In this document: in pieces, positions 1 through 13,740 of the stretch
Layout: every line of letters begins with the position of its first letter
Position numbering within the stretch: the first letter of the stretch is position 1
Assembly (NCBI GenBank): GCA_030035585.1
Contig: CM057471.1
Coordinates: 97,155,819-97,219,818, forward strand
From: Dugong dugon
Lineage: Eukaryota; Chordata; Mammalia; Sirenia; Dugongidae
Direction of reading: 5' to 3'
DNA length: 64,000 bases
The notes under the pieces: generated by a model
Seen by the model: the letters and a program-made list of their open reading frames with translations, nothing else
Told to the model about the DNA's origin: nothing
Database searches by the model: none
Position numbers and translations under genes: made by a program

Positions 1-570
1 GAGAATGAAGAAAAACAAAGACACAAGGCAAATAAATATTAGTCCAAAGGACTAAAGGACCATACGAACCATAGCCTCCACCTGCCTGAGCCCAGAAGAA
101 ATAGATGGTGCCGGGCTACCTCCACTGACTGCTCTGATGGGGATCACAGTGCAGTGTCCAGAAGATAGCAAGAGAAAACGTAGAACAAAATTCAAATTCA
201 TAAAAAAAAGACCAGACTATGGCCCCCGGGCACCCTGCTAACTCATAACTGAAACCACTCTCAAAGTCCCCCTTTCAGTCAAGTTTAGACGGGCCTATAA
301 AACAATAACACACATGAGGAATATGCTTTTTAGTTCAATCAAGTATATGAGACCAAACAGGCAACACTTGCCCAAAAGCAAAGACAAGAAGGCAGGAAGA
401 GACAGAAAACCTGGACAAATGGACACAGGGAACCCAGGGTGGAAAAGCGGAGAGTGCTGACACATGTCAGGGATTACAACCAATGTCAGAAAATAATTTG
501 TGCATAAATTTTTGAATGAAAAACTCATTTGCACTGTAAACTTTCACCTTAAGCACAATAAAATTAACAA
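1..570 (+). mobile_element. L1 3'UTR, single-module form
   Basis: It matches the 3'UTR of the L1s ending at 33410 and 61940: GTCCAAAGGACTAA, the GGTGCCGGGCTACC box, AAAAGACCAGA and a final CACAATAAAATTAAC. Only one copy of the terminal module is present, where the other two L1s carry two. It is cut by the window start and its coding part is not visible. Confidence 0.85.
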
Positions 571-589
571 AAAGACACCCAAAACTACA

Positions 590-2520
590 TACAATTAGAG
601 GAGATGGAGAAAATAACAAGGATATCTAGGTATTAAAATTTGTGGGATACAGCATTAAAGTGTAATCAAGAGCAAATTCAAAACTTAAATGCTTTGACCA
701 TCAAAGAAAAATCAATTAAAGTAAATAAACTAGAAGTCACAATGCGGAAAACATCAGCGTGCAGGCAGTTAAAGAGACAGAGTAACATAAAACAGAAATT
801 AATAAATAACGAATATTTAATGAAATAATGAATAAATTCAACAGTTTTTTTTTTAAATAATAAAACTATGTTTCAAGTACAAACAAAAAAATATAGGAAA
901 CGAAACAAGTAAGGGAACAAGGAAGTACATATATTGCAGATATCATATACAAGAAAATCTAAATGTCACTTACATAAAATAAAAATGATCAAGACTGTCT
1001 CAACAAGAAGTAGAAAGCTATTCACACTGAGAGTCATAGAAAACCCTGAAAAAGTTATTCAGTAGCTAGCTCTTTCTTCCCTCCCAAAAAAGGAGCAACA
1101 GAATCAGACAGTTTTAGAGGTACATTCTTTCTAAATTTCATGAAAACATTTAAATGCAGTTTAACTGATTCTAAACTTGGGGTACGGGGTTAAAACCTTT
1201 TTATTTAAGTCTTCAAAGTTAGCATCACCGTGCTTTCAAAACTAGAGGTTAGTTCTCCAAAAAGGAAACTGACTTGTCTCACTTATGACCTCAGATGCAA
1301 AACTTTAAACAAAATACTAACAAAGCAAAAATAGTTGAATATTAAAAAATTAATTTACATGACCAAATGGACTTATTTCTAAAATGAAAAGATGGCTTAA
1401 TATTACAATCATATTAATATAATACAGTACAACAGTAGCATTATATGGTCACACCGATAAATTTTAAAACAAAAGATTAATAAGGTAATTCTGATTTTTA
1501 AAACTTAGTAAAAATTAAGATTCTTTACGGTGACAAAGAGTATGTATCCTAAAAGAGCTAACACACTTAAATGTTAATGCTAGCTGCATTCACATTAAAG
1601 TCAAAATAAAACAAGAATGTCCAATGTCTCCTTTTTATTTTAAACATTCTCAATGTTCTATCCAAAACTAACAAAACAATGAAAGATACAGATTATAACT
1701 ATGAATAAGGAAGAATTCTAGGTAGCTCCCAAGAAAATTCCAAGTTTCAACTAAGAAACTATGAGAACTAATAAGGAAGTTGAGTAAGGAGGTTGATTTT
1801 CAAGTAATACATTAAAAGCAATAGCTTTCTTAATGATAAGTAATAACCACTCTGAAAAGAGGGAGTAGTCCTTCACAATAGAAACAAATAAAAATACAAA
1901 AAATACTTAAGAATAAAGGTTAACGGAAACGTATTTAAAACTTACAAAAAAACTAAAAACTCAGGTGAGGGTATAAAAGACTTGAATAAACAAAACTATA
2001 CCCATGTTTCTAAGTGGCAAGACTTAATAATAAAAAGTCAATCTCTCTCAAATTATTCTAGAAGTTTAATGCAATGGGAATTTTTTTGGCACTTGATAAA
2101 ATTATTCTGAATAATATTCAGAACAACTATTCAGGAGAAATAAACAGGTACAAAAAAAGTTTTTAAACTGTTTTTGGGAAAAAATACAGGACGCTAAACA
2201 ACATTATAAAGTCAAAATAATTAAAAAAACAAAGTGCACTAAAGCAACAAGGATGTTAAACTAGACTATAAGGTCAAAAAAATAAGTGAAAACTTTGAAA
2301 CAGTTACCATTAAGGTAATTTTTAAAGTTATATGAAAGTCTAATGACAGGAAACAAATATTTCCAAGAAAGATTATATTCAATGATTAGTAGTTATAGTA
2401 TAAAATTATAAAAGAATGTGAACATCAAGAATATTCATATCACTGTGCAAATCAATATAATCACTGAATCTTTCATCAAAACATTTAAAAAATGAATCAT
2501 TAAAAAATTAGATTACTTAA
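590..2520 (+). mobile_element. Ancient L1 ORF2 remnant
   Basis: Degenerate L1 ORF2 sequence on the plus strand. Recognisable stretches are GTGGGATACAGCATTAAAG near 640 and the reverse-transcriptase part around 1310-1650 (GATGCAAAACTTTAAACAAA, later AACAAGAATGTCCAATGTC). No long frame survives. It is AT-rich and probably belongs to an old L1M family. Confidence 0.6.
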
Positions 2521-2651
2521 AACATTTTAAAATCTTTGAAAATGTTTAAAACTAAGCCACATATTATGCTACCTAATTGTCCTATGACTATTACATTAAA
2601 CATATCTGACTGAAGCTTTTATCCCATACACGTGAAGTAATTCTTGAGTAC

Positions 2652-3408
2652 AGTCGTCTCTCGGTATCCGCGGGGTGATTGGTTCCAGCGGCCCCCTCGG
2701 ATATCAAAATCCGAGGATGCTCAAGTCTCTTATATAAGATAGCATAGTATTTACATATAACCTATACACATCCTCTCCCATATACTTTAAATCATCTCTA
2801 GATTACTTATAATACATAATACAATGTAAATGCTATGTAAATAGTTGTTTCATCAAAATTGAAGACTTGCTCTGAAAGGCAGCCTTTCTCTTCTATGAAT
2901 TTCTTGAGCTCTTCTAGGAGCCCTGATGCTGCCTGGGCATCAGCCAAGGTCGATGTGCACGATCTTTAAGTGTAGAGGCTGTAGTGCTTTACAGAGCTAG
3001 CCAGGCATCCCTTACTAGCCCTAAACTGCTGCTTCTCGCTCTCTTCAGCCCCCTCACACTTAGCCTTTGAGGGATTGCTGTGACCACAGCAATTTAGGAG
3101 CAATTTTTCACAAAGACGAAGGGTGCACACAACACAAATAGTGAAGGAACGAGATGGCACACAAACAACGCTCGAACAAGGAGTGCTGGAGAGAGACCGA
3201 GGATCTGTGAAATGGCGGGAGGCTACAGCAAGGGATGCCTACCCAGCACTTCATTTGCGGGGATTCAGTGTGGTGCTCTGCATGCCACAAATTCAAATTC
3301 TGCATTTCTTAACTTTCTCCCTCTCTCCCCCACCCCCAAATATTTTCTATCCGAGGTTAGCTGAATCCACAGATGCGGAACCCACAGATACGAAGGGCCA
3401 ACTGTCTA
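2652..3408. mobile_element. Tigger/MER2-type DNA transposon remnant
   Basis: The left end begins CAGTCGTCTCTCGGTATCCG and the right end finishes AGATACGAAGGGCCAACTG, as in the inverted ends of the MER2/Tigger group of mariner-like elements. A TA precedes the left end. The next 150 bases (ATATAACCTATACACATCC, then AATGCTATGTAAATAGTTGT) are the familiar interior of this family. The middle is diverged and no transposase frame remains. Confidence 0.75.
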
Positions 3409-3656
3409 CCATTATTTCTTCTTTTCCCAATAAGTAATGACAACAGAAAAAACTTTAACCTTTTCCTCTCTTGAAAGCTTCAATTTTCAGAAACGCCGTC
3501 TTTAAAGAGTATCATATATATGCTTTTAACAAGTTGAGCATTGTTCTGTATGTTTCCATAATGATCTTAAATCCCATACAGTATAAGTCACTATTAAGCT
3601 TTCAAAATACATATGTATAATCACGTATAATGTGAACTTAGAAATATGTCTACCTT

Positions 3657-4391
3657 TGTGAGGCTCTCTAACATTAACCATAAGCCATTAGAAACCTGTA
3701 AGTCATGAGAAACTTACTTAGAAAATTTCTGAACTTAGACATAGAAACATGTGAAGCACGTGAAGAATGTGGCAAACAACCTTTAAGTTAAGTTGACTCT
3801 GACCTGGCATGTTGTGATAAAAAAAGACATAGCATAGTTAATCTTTGCTAACTAGCCTTGAGACATAAATCTAAATAACCTCCCTAATCTCTAACCTTGA
3901 AGAAAAACTGTGACATTTGGGTAATCTCTAACCCTGGAGAAAACGACATAACACACTAGTCTTTGATGTCATACTGGCCCTTATTATGGGAGGCCAAGGT
4001 GAGAATTTCACATACAAACCCTGAATTTCTGCTCACTCACTGAGAGAAGGCAGAGGCAAAGGGATCTTTCTCCAGTCTCTTATTCTGTCTGAAGACCAAG
4101 AGCCTGCTGAGACTCTGCCCGCCGCCACTGCCACCAACCTGCACTGAGTTCAAGTCGTGGTCAAGCTTTCTTCCCGAGACCACTCATAAAAGGTAAAAAA
4201 GGCTTAAATCTAAAGATCTGGACTCTAACCATTGAACTAACATTGTAATTGTTAATTCTGATTCGCCGGTTCTAAATGAAAAGGTCTTACTTGCATGCCT
4301 TGCCAAGAATATCTTGCAATAAACTAAACAAGTTTATGCATGATAAACCTGAGTATCTCTCTATTAATTTTCTAAGATAAAATTCTATTCA
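3657..4391 (+). mobile_element. ERV-like solo LTR, copy A
   Basis: About 735 bp starting TGTGAGGCTCTCTAAC. It shares with the segment at 24487-25158 the order CTCTCTAAC, GAGAGAAG..GCAGAGGCAA, GAGACTCTGCCC, CTCATAAAAGG and a final TTGCAATAAACTAAA. A polyadenylation signal near the end plus TG/CA-type limits suit a retroviral LTR, perhaps class I. Exact ends and any target duplication are unclear. No internal viral genes adjoin it. Confidence 0.55.
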
Positions 4392-5113
4392 ACAAGTAAC
4401 TACTTGAAACATCTAAGATGGCATTTCATGCCTCAGTTGTTAAAAGCTGTCAATCTTTACAAAAATGATTGAGGCCTCTGAGATTTGGTTAACTTGCTAT
4501 ATATAATATACTTGTTTTTCCTCAATCCCCAGTGCAAGTTTTTTTCATGTATAACAAAAAAAAAGTTCTTTTCTTTTATACAAAAATTTACTACTATTAA
4601 ATTAAATACTTGAAACTTAATGTTTCAATTTCAAGTTACTGATATTGAGTTCATGTAATTATATGATCTTCCACTGACAAAATGTTTGACTTTAAACACC
4701 AGATACCTGACAACCCTTAATTTTGTATTTATTAAATTTCTAAACCCTAAATCCTTAAATGAGGCTGTATTTTTGCTGGTACAACACCAGAGTTTTAAAA
4801 ACTGCCTTGTGAGAAAAACAGTAGAGACAACCAGTGAAATAAAAAGGTGGCTCTTTGAAAAGGTCCATAAAACTGACAAACATCCAATAAGACTAACAAA
4901 GAAAAAATGAGAGAAGACACAAATTACCAATACTGAGAATGAAATGGGATATATTACTACAAACCCTGCAGACATCAAAATAATAATAAAGGAATACTAT
5001 CAACAACTTTACACAAACATTCTACAACTCAGATTAAACAGAACAATTCCTCAAAAGTACAAACCACAACTCAATATGAACTAGATAAGTTGTATAGCCC
5101 TATAACTATCAAG

Positions 5114-5310
5114 AGGAGCCCTGGTTGCACAGTGGTTAAGCGCTCGACTGCTAACCAAAAGGCTGGCGGTTCAAACCCATTAGCCGTTCCACAGGAGAAA
5201 GATGTCGCAGTCTGCTTCCCTAAAGATTACAGCCTTGGGGCAGTTCTACTCTGTCCTATAGGGTCGCTATGAGTCAGAATCGACTTGACAGCAGTGGGTT
5301 TGGGTTTGGT
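5114..5310 (+). mobile_element. AfroSINE, first of a pair
   Basis: GGAGCCCTGGTTGCACAGTG head with tRNA-like A box, a B box at GCGGTTCAAACCC, and the RTE-like tail GGGTCGCTATGAGTCAGAAT ending in GGGTTTGGGTTTGG. It is almost full length but lacks about 10 bases after ATTACAGCCTTGG. It sits inside L1 ORF2. Confidence 0.95.
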
Positions 5311-5326
5311 GAGTACAACTATTAAA

Positions 5327-5538
5327 GGAGCCCTGGTGGTGCAGTGGTTAAAGCACTCAGCTGCTAATGGACACGTTGGCGGTTCGAACCCACCAGCTGC
5401 TCTGCGGGAGGAAGGTGCAGCAGTTTGCTTCCATAAACATATACAGCCTTGGAAACCATATGAGGCAGTCCTACTCCGTCATATTGGATTGCTATGAATC
5501 GGAATCAACTCAACGGCAATGGGTTTGGGATTTTTGGT
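5327..5538 (+). mobile_element. AfroSINE, second of a pair
   Basis: Full-length copy from GGAGCCCTGGTGGTGCAGTG to GGGTTTGGGATTTTTGG with A and B boxes kept. The flanks TACAACTATTAAA and TATAACGATTAAA are its target duplication. The same target, TATAACTATCAAGA, also precedes the first copy, so both entered one site in turn. Confidence 0.95.
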
Positions 5539-6704
5539 ATAACGATTAAAAAGAAACTAAATTTCTAACTTAAAAAATTCCCCCCAAAAAAAATCTCCAG
5601 GCCAGATGGTTTCATTGGACAATCCTATCAAACGTTTAAGGAAGAATTAATACCAATTCTACATAAACTCTTCCAGAAAATAAGGGGGTGGGAAATTATG
5701 AACACTTCCCAACCCATTTTATGAAGTCAACATTACTATAGTATCAAAACCAGATACTGTACAAAAAAGGAAAACTACAGAGCAATATCTTTTATCAATA
5801 TTAATGTAAAAATTCTTATATTAGAAAATAGAATTTAGCAATATATAAGAATTATGCACTATGACTAGGTTTATTCCAGGCTGCTTCAATACTCAAGAAT
5901 CAATCAATGTAATTAATACACCATATCAGGCTAAAGGAGAAAAATCACATGATTATATCAACTGACACAGAAAATGCAGGTGACAAAATTCAACACACAT
6001 TCATTACAAAAACTTTCAGGAAATTACAAATAAGGAAACTTTTTCAACTACATTTAAAAATTTACAGAAAACCTATAGCAAACGCCATATTTATTGGTGA
6101 ACTATAAAGAAGTAGCACAACGGAGATGTTTGCAGTGATGGAATCATTCTGTATCTTGATTGTGGTGCTGGTTACAAGAATCTACAAATGTGATAGAACA
6201 GCACAGAACTATACACTCTCATTGTACCAATATCAATTCCCTGGTTTTGATCTTGTTCTACAGTTACATAAGCTATAACCATTAGAGACTTGGTGAAGAG
6301 AACACCGGACCTTACAGTAATTTTTTAACTCTTGTGAATCTATAATTATTTCAAAATCATTACTATTTCAAAATAAAAAACTGCTTCATGTAATTCTCTT
6401 CTGGATAAACTGACATTTAAAACTTGATTTTAAGCAGCATTCATAATAAATCTTTAATTGTACTCATTGTAGATGAAATCAACCATATCCATTAGGGTTT
6501 GCCTCAGCAAGGGTAACTCTTTTCACTGACAAATCAAAGCTTAGCCAATTTCAAATTTTGCATAATAAACATCTGAGTTTTGAGAACTAGAGAAAAAAAG
6601 GAAGAATATTCAAACATTACAAAAATGTTGGTAACTTTTTTTAAAAAACTCTTAGAATTAAGATGCCTGCAAGACTTGTCGATTAGGAAACAAAACGGTC
6701 TTAC

Positions 6705-6853
6705 CATAATTAAACTGACTGTTGGACTTTTCACAGTTAATGATGTTAAACCTGTAACCAACACCTGGCCTCATTCCACTGACTTCAAAGTAAAACCACT
6801 GATGATAATGATTGCTGTTTATATCTGAGTTCAGAATAAGATCATATTCATTT
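6705..6853 (-). CDS. AGTPBP1: AGTPBP1 coding exon, about residues 730-780
   Basis: A 149-bp exon of 49 codons with split codons at both ends, from [20 protein letters not shown] through [20 protein letters not shown] to SNSQFNY. This is the heart of the conserved domain before the peptidase, shared by cytosolic carboxypeptidases; its WFYFEVSG segment is typical. Glycine replaces the alanine of human GVAYRF as I recall it. The acceptor is CTCCTTTCAG and the donor GTAAGA. It is the last AGTPBP1 exon in the window; the next should begin with the codons for MQPLMYSVQ and is not found down to position 1. Confidence 0.96.
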
Positions 6854-6934
6854 CTGAAAGGAGAAGATAAAGAAATCTGATGAAAATTAGAAAAATATGT
6901 GTACATACAAAATGAGAAAATTTTAAATGACTTA

Positions 6935-8543
<1,609 letters not shown>

Positions 8544-8567
8544 ATATATATATATATATATATATAT
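8544..8567. repeat. (AT)12 microsatellite beside a splice donor
   Basis: Twelve uninterrupted AT units, lying at intron positions +12 to +35 after the donor of the exon at 8579-8662. Such repeats vary in length between individuals. Confidence 0.97.
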
Positions 8568-8577
8568 CTCAAACTTA

Positions 8578-8694
<117 letters not shown>

Positions 8695-9344
8695 TCATTA
8701 TTATATATGCCAACACACAACTTTCTCCAAAATGTGTTGGATGAAAAAGTATAAATGACAAAAATTTCATGAAAAACAGTAATTCCTCTAACTATATATT
8801 GTGTGCAAAAATTATCAATACATAACAAGACAAAAGTCAATATTTGTAAGAGTCTAGGTTCTAGAAAATAACCACGAATAATACAGCCACAAATCCAACA
8901 GTTAAACAAAAAAAAAAAAAATCTTGAATGTTTATTATACCTTTCTACATAGAAATGGTGTGGATTCACACAAAATTTCTGAAAAGTAACAGCATTATTA
9001 GAAGCAGTAAAAACCTGAAAAGCCCAAGATTATATAAGGAGTTGTTTTTTTGTTTTTTTTTTAATGCAACCAAAAGGAATTTCATCAAAATGGAATTGGC
9101 AACCTGACTGCATGTCTTATTTTGAATGAAGTTGAACATATCTTTGTGGTTAAGAGTCAATAGTATTTCCTTTTCCTTATTTTTCATTTTATTTTGATGA
9201 ATGCACTTTTGTAAAATATCTTAAATGCTTTTTGAAACTAGGCAATATAAATATTTTATAATAAACATGTATTATAAAATACAGCTAGATTTTTTTAAAA
9301 AACACCACACAGAGATCAATGTTTAGGAAACACTGAGCTTCTGT

Positions 9345-9490
9345 TAAGGGTGATGGTATAATTTGGGAATGGATAAGGGTGATGGTTGAACAATATAATA
9401 AACATAATGTCAATTAACTGTACCTGTGAAGACTGTCGAAATGTCAAATGATTTGGTACATATATATTTACCACAATTAGAAAACAATAT
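9345..9490 (+). mobile_element. L1M 3' end fragment
   Basis: GGATAAGGGTGATGGTTGAAC followed by CATAATGTCAATTAACTGTAC and CATATATATTTACCACAATT matches the usual 3' tail of old L1 families. No coding part is attached. Confidence 0.6.
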
Positions 9491-9749
9491 ATAGAGAAAA
9501 TGGAAAAAAAAAAATGCTAACAGTGGTCATCTCTGGGGGATGAGACAAAGACGGACCTTTCTTTCTAGGTTTTTCTCATTTTCTAATTCAATGGAATTTG
9601 AAAACAGAAAAAATACTAAACATACTTTATAAAAATAAAAATTTCATTGTAATTTTTAAATCCAACCTACACCAAAAACACGGGTTCAAGTAATCATTAC
9701 TTTGCTCTCAATAGAAGATTTGTTAAATATTACTGTGTTATCTACATAG

Positions 9750-9958
9750 AACAAGCACTGGTGGTACGGTTAAAGCACTCAGCTGCCAGCCAACAGGTCA
9801 GCAGTTCAAACCTACCAGCCACTCCACGGAAGAAAGATGTGGCAGTCGACTTCCCTAAAGATTACAGCCTTGGAAACCAGATGAGGCAGGTCTACTCTGT
9901 CTTACAGGGTCGCTATGAGTCGGAATCAACTTGGAAGCAGTGGGTTTGGGTTGGTTTT
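9750..9958 (+). mobile_element. AfroSINE
   Basis: Starts AGCACTGGTGGTACGGTTAA, with B box CAGTTCAAACCTACC and tail GGGTCGCTATGAGTCGGAAT ending GGGTTTGGGTTGG. The head lacks a few bases of the usual GCAGTGGTTAA. Confidence 0.93.
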
Positions 9959-10454
9959 ATCGACATGGAGGTATGAATCTTATAATGGGCTTTTCTCCTT
10001 CCAAATAAGGCTAGGAGATGTTTAGTGAAGCTTTATTCATTTTATACTGCTTTTCCTTTTAAAAAGATTGATGATGGCATACAAGAAAGATAACCATAAA
10101 GGTACTGTACAAAATAACAATATAGATATTTTCACTGAATAATTTTAAAGGAGTCTAATACTTCCTTCTTCTGAAAATAATAAACAGTACATAAATACTC
10201 ATAAATGTTGACTACAATCAATTACAATTGTTATTGCATTCAGACAGAGACTGGGTTAAGGTTGGCAATCAATTTACAAAGGGTTTATGGTTTGCTTAAA
10301 AAATAAGTTGTGGAAAGACTAGGCAAATAAGTAAAACTAGAATCAACATTCTCAATGTATTTCAAAAAACAAGCATTTCTGAGTGTATCAGAAATACCTA
10401 TTACCTGGCCCATATCTGATGTTTTTCAGAACCATAAAGTCTTCAGACTACCTA
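9959..10454. other. Unassigned intron
   Basis: AT-rich AGTPBP1 intron sequence with no frame, repeat or RNA that I can recognise. Confidence 0.6.
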
Positions 10455-10835
10455 GTACAGGATCAGCAGACTCTTTCTGTATGCAGCCAAATAAATATTT
10501 TAGGCTTTGTAGGTCGTATGGGCTCTGTTGCTACTACTCAGTTCCACCAAGGTAGCACACACACATCCATAGACAATACATAAACAAATGGGCAAGCCTG
10601 TGTTCCAATAAAACTCTGTTTATGAATACTGAAATATGAATTTCATACAATTTTCATGTGCCAAAAAATATTAATTTCTTTTTTATTTTCTTCAACCATT
10701 GAAAAATGTAAAAACCATTCTTAGCTCACAGGCTAAAAACACAGATAGGCAGTTGGCCGGATTTGGAACACAGGCCATATTCCCAACTGGGATCCAGGTG
10801 AATGACTATCAAACATTTTTGGTCAGGACCTACAA
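10455..10835 (-). mobile_element. hAT-Charlie type non-autonomous element
   Basis: AATAAATATTTTAGGCTTTG, TAGACAATACATAAACAAAT, GTGTTCCAATAAAACTCTG and GGCCGGATTTGGAACACAGG are in the order of the MER1-group Charlie consensus, read in reverse. About 100 bases of extra AT-rich sequence separate the last two blocks. Terminal repeats are worn; strand assignment follows the usual consensus direction. Confidence 0.65.
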
Positions 10836-12218
10836 GAAATACATTTTAAAAATCATGACCCAACACATATACACACACAACTGAAACAAAAGTTTTATGA
10901 AACAATACTTAGTTGTAATACACGTGGTGTACTGTTATTTTCTATACTGTCTTAATACTGGTTACTAATGAGTATTCATCCAGTTTGAAAAACACTGTTC
11001 TAATTAAATTCTCTGCTGTTTGTTGGGAAAACAGGTTTCTAGAGAAAGTTATTTGCTCACACACACACTCAAGAGTTAGTGAGTGGGAGAGCCAATTCTA
11101 GAATCTAAACCTTCTGATTGCCATTCAAAGCACTTCCTGCCCTGCCAAGATGTTTCACCACACTGCCTGACCACTCTCATCAAGTCAAATCCAACTGTCC
11201 AATGACTTCTGCTATATGCATTTCTTCTTTCAGCCTCAAATTAATGTCACCTGAAGGAACAAATAATTCTGAACAGTCTTCTACCCATTATTCAAAAATG
11301 ATGGGTGAAAAGAAAGGAGGCTTTAGAGGTATGATGGCATCTTTGAGTACTGGAACTACAATGCTCATGAAAATTTCCACATAAACACCTGACAAATACT
11401 TGCAGAAAAAGTATATAAAATAAGCAACATTCTTCAAATATCAAAGTACTACTGTCTATCATACAATTTGTAAATATTTTAAATATATTTTTTGCAGTTG
11501 CTATACCTAAAGTAATTAAGATTATTGGGAAAGTCCTATAAATCTAAATAATGTTAACAGAACCATACTGTTTCATTGAAATATGGTTCTATTCGTGTCT
11601 CAGGTCAAGTCTCTGATATCCCTGGCAATTATGCCAAATATGATAGAGAAGTGGAAATTATGACAAATATGATAAACACTGTCCTTTGCAACACAGCATA
11701 TATAGTTTCTAGGAGGTTATACAAATCATTTAAACTGAGTAATAGCCATCACAAAAATATACAATGATGCAGACTAGCTGAGAGAAGTTTTAGACTGCTT
11801 TATAATTTATGACTTATTTCTCCCTCAACAAACTGGAAGGCAAAAGAATGTCTTCCTCAGGGTCATGAAAATCAGAGGGGGCATCTCTCTACAGGGAAAG
11901 AAATCTCATAAACATGTGGAAAGACACGGATCATTTCACTTTCAAAGGTATTTTGGAGCCCAGTCTTCCTTTTCTTATTACAAATTCACCAGGAGCCAAC
12001 AGGTACAGACTTTTACACTACTGTGTTTTCTGTGTTTTGATTCCCTTGACCTCCATCTCCTTTTATCTGCATACAAACACATCTATCTTTAAAACACGTA
12101 TACCAACTTTTACCTTTTGATCTTTCATCATGCTGTTACCTCACAGTCTCAAAATAATACAGCTTTGGTTTGAATAGTAGACAAACTCAGTGGAACATTA
12201 CATTGTATACATACACAG
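10836..12218. other. Unassigned intron
   Basis: About 1.4 kb of intron. Short open frames occur but none resembles a known protein or has neighbouring splice sites that make sense. No clear repeat family was recognised. Confidence 0.55.
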
Positions 12219-12718
12219 TGTCATGGATTACATTATGTTCCCCCAAAAATGTATGTGTATCAATTTGGCTGGGCCATGATTCCCAGTATTGTGTGGTTGC
12301 CCTCCATTTTGTGATTATAATTTTATGTTAAAGAGGATTAGGGTGGGATTTTAACACCCTTACTAAGGTCACATCCCTGATACAATGTAAAGGGAGTTTC
12401 CCTGGGGTGGGGCCTGTACCAGCTTTTATCTTACAAGAGATGAAAGGAAAGGGAAGGAAGCAGAGAGTTGGGGACCTCACACCACCAAGAAAGCAGTGCC
12501 AGGAGCAGAGTGCATCCTTTGGACCCAGGGTCCCTGTGCGGAGAAGCTCCTAGTCCAGGGGAAGACGGATGAGAGGGCCGACAGAGAAAGCCTTCCCCTG
12601 AAGCTGATGCCCTAAATTTGGACTTGTAGCCTACCAGACTGTAAGAGAATAAATTTCTCTTTGTTAAAGCCATCCACTAGTGGTATTTCTGTTATAGCAG
12701 CCCTAGATGACTAAGACA
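12219..12718 (+). mobile_element. MaLR-like solo LTR, copy 1
   Basis: About 500 bp from TGTCATGGATTACATTATG to CCCTAGATGACTAAGACA, with TG/CA ends. The 3' part (GAGAATAAATTTCTCTTTG, then GTGGTATTTCTGTTATAGC) is the typical end of ERVL-MaLR LTRs. Flanks CACAG and CAGAG may be a 5-bp target duplication with one change. No internal region is attached. Confidence 0.75.
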
Positions 12719-13740
12719 CAGAGTAAAAAAAAAAGTCTATTACTTCAGAAAAAAGTCCTACATGTGGCCTAATATACTGAAAAGGATAGACTCCAACAAT
12801 TCCAAGGTCAATGTTTCAGGGACAAGGAAAGAGAACTCATCATAAATACTGACAGAAGAGAGGGTGGCAGGAGAGCCACAGTAATTCCTTGTCTGTATAA
12901 ATTCCTCCCCATCAGGATAGGTCGAGAGAAAGGAAGTGGAGCTTGGGACTATGGGTGGAACAATACTCTCTGAAAGACGGAGCCAGTCAAGGACAAAACC
13001 AACATTAGAAATCACTGCTCAAAGAGGGCAGAGGTCACCACAGCTGAGGGTGGTGGCTCCATAACTGCAGTGGATGTTTAAGGATCCACAGAGATACCAC
13101 AGCTATTTCAGGTCATTACACATTTATCTGCAATATGGCTATACTTAATTAAAACATTAGGTTTCTCTACTTATTGTCAACTAGGCAGAGTTAGCTCTGG
13201 TTACCAAATATTGATCAGAGGCTCTGACTGGCAGGAATATGTGTCTCTAATTAAAACAAGTAAGAGTGTAGATTGAGGAAAGCTTTCATGATATGGGATC
13301 CACAAGGAATAATAAGGATCCTTGGTGATTAAAACTAAGGATGGGAATCAGACACTTACACAATAGTTAAAAACTTTATTCTGCAATCTTCCTTCTTTCC
13401 CATCTTACCTCAGATATTACGGGCTAGTAAGAAGAAAAAAAAACTTTCAGATTAAGCCATTTTAACAAGGAAATTTGCTTTGAGGGTTGAAAGAACACTT
13501 AAGTTCAGAAGTGCTTTCTATAGACACGATGACATCGTTGACTTTGGAGAGGTACAGAACCTAAGAGGTGATGCTGAAAAGGAGAAAAATCAAGCTGCTG
13601 ACGGATTCTAACTCACTCCAGGTGTGTCAGTTCAAGTCCTTTAATAAGCAGATGTCATAACACAATCAGACATACAAAAAATGTAATGACAGAAACCAAG
13701 TGACAGAACAAAGGGGAAATGGAGCAATCATAGGTGAGAA
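12719..13740. other. Unassigned intron
   Basis: Roughly 1 kb with no recognised feature. Parts are less AT-rich than the rest of the introns and could be old repeat sequence beyond recognition. Confidence 0.5.

Larger units (their letters stand above)
4795..6385 (+). mobile_element. Old L1 with two AfroSINEs inside and ORF2 tail missing
   Basis: ORF2 sequence (GAAATAAAAAGGTGGCTCTT, then CATCCAATAAGACTAACAAAG) runs to about 5090, is broken by two AfroSINEs, resumes near 5575 (CCAGGCCAGATGGTTTCATT) and stops around 6105. It jumps there to an L1MA-like 3'UTR (ACTATACACTCTCATTGTACC, CCTGGTTTTGATCTTGTTCT, CTATAATTATTTCAAAAT). The C-terminal half of ORF2 is missing. All frames are broken. Confidence 0.75.

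Noticed and set aside
5090-5549. Open frames of 60-70 codons that begin VVQWLKHSA-like sequence
   Set aside because: They are translations of AfroSINE copies; the same peptides recur at 9761, 25734, 41727 and 55211.
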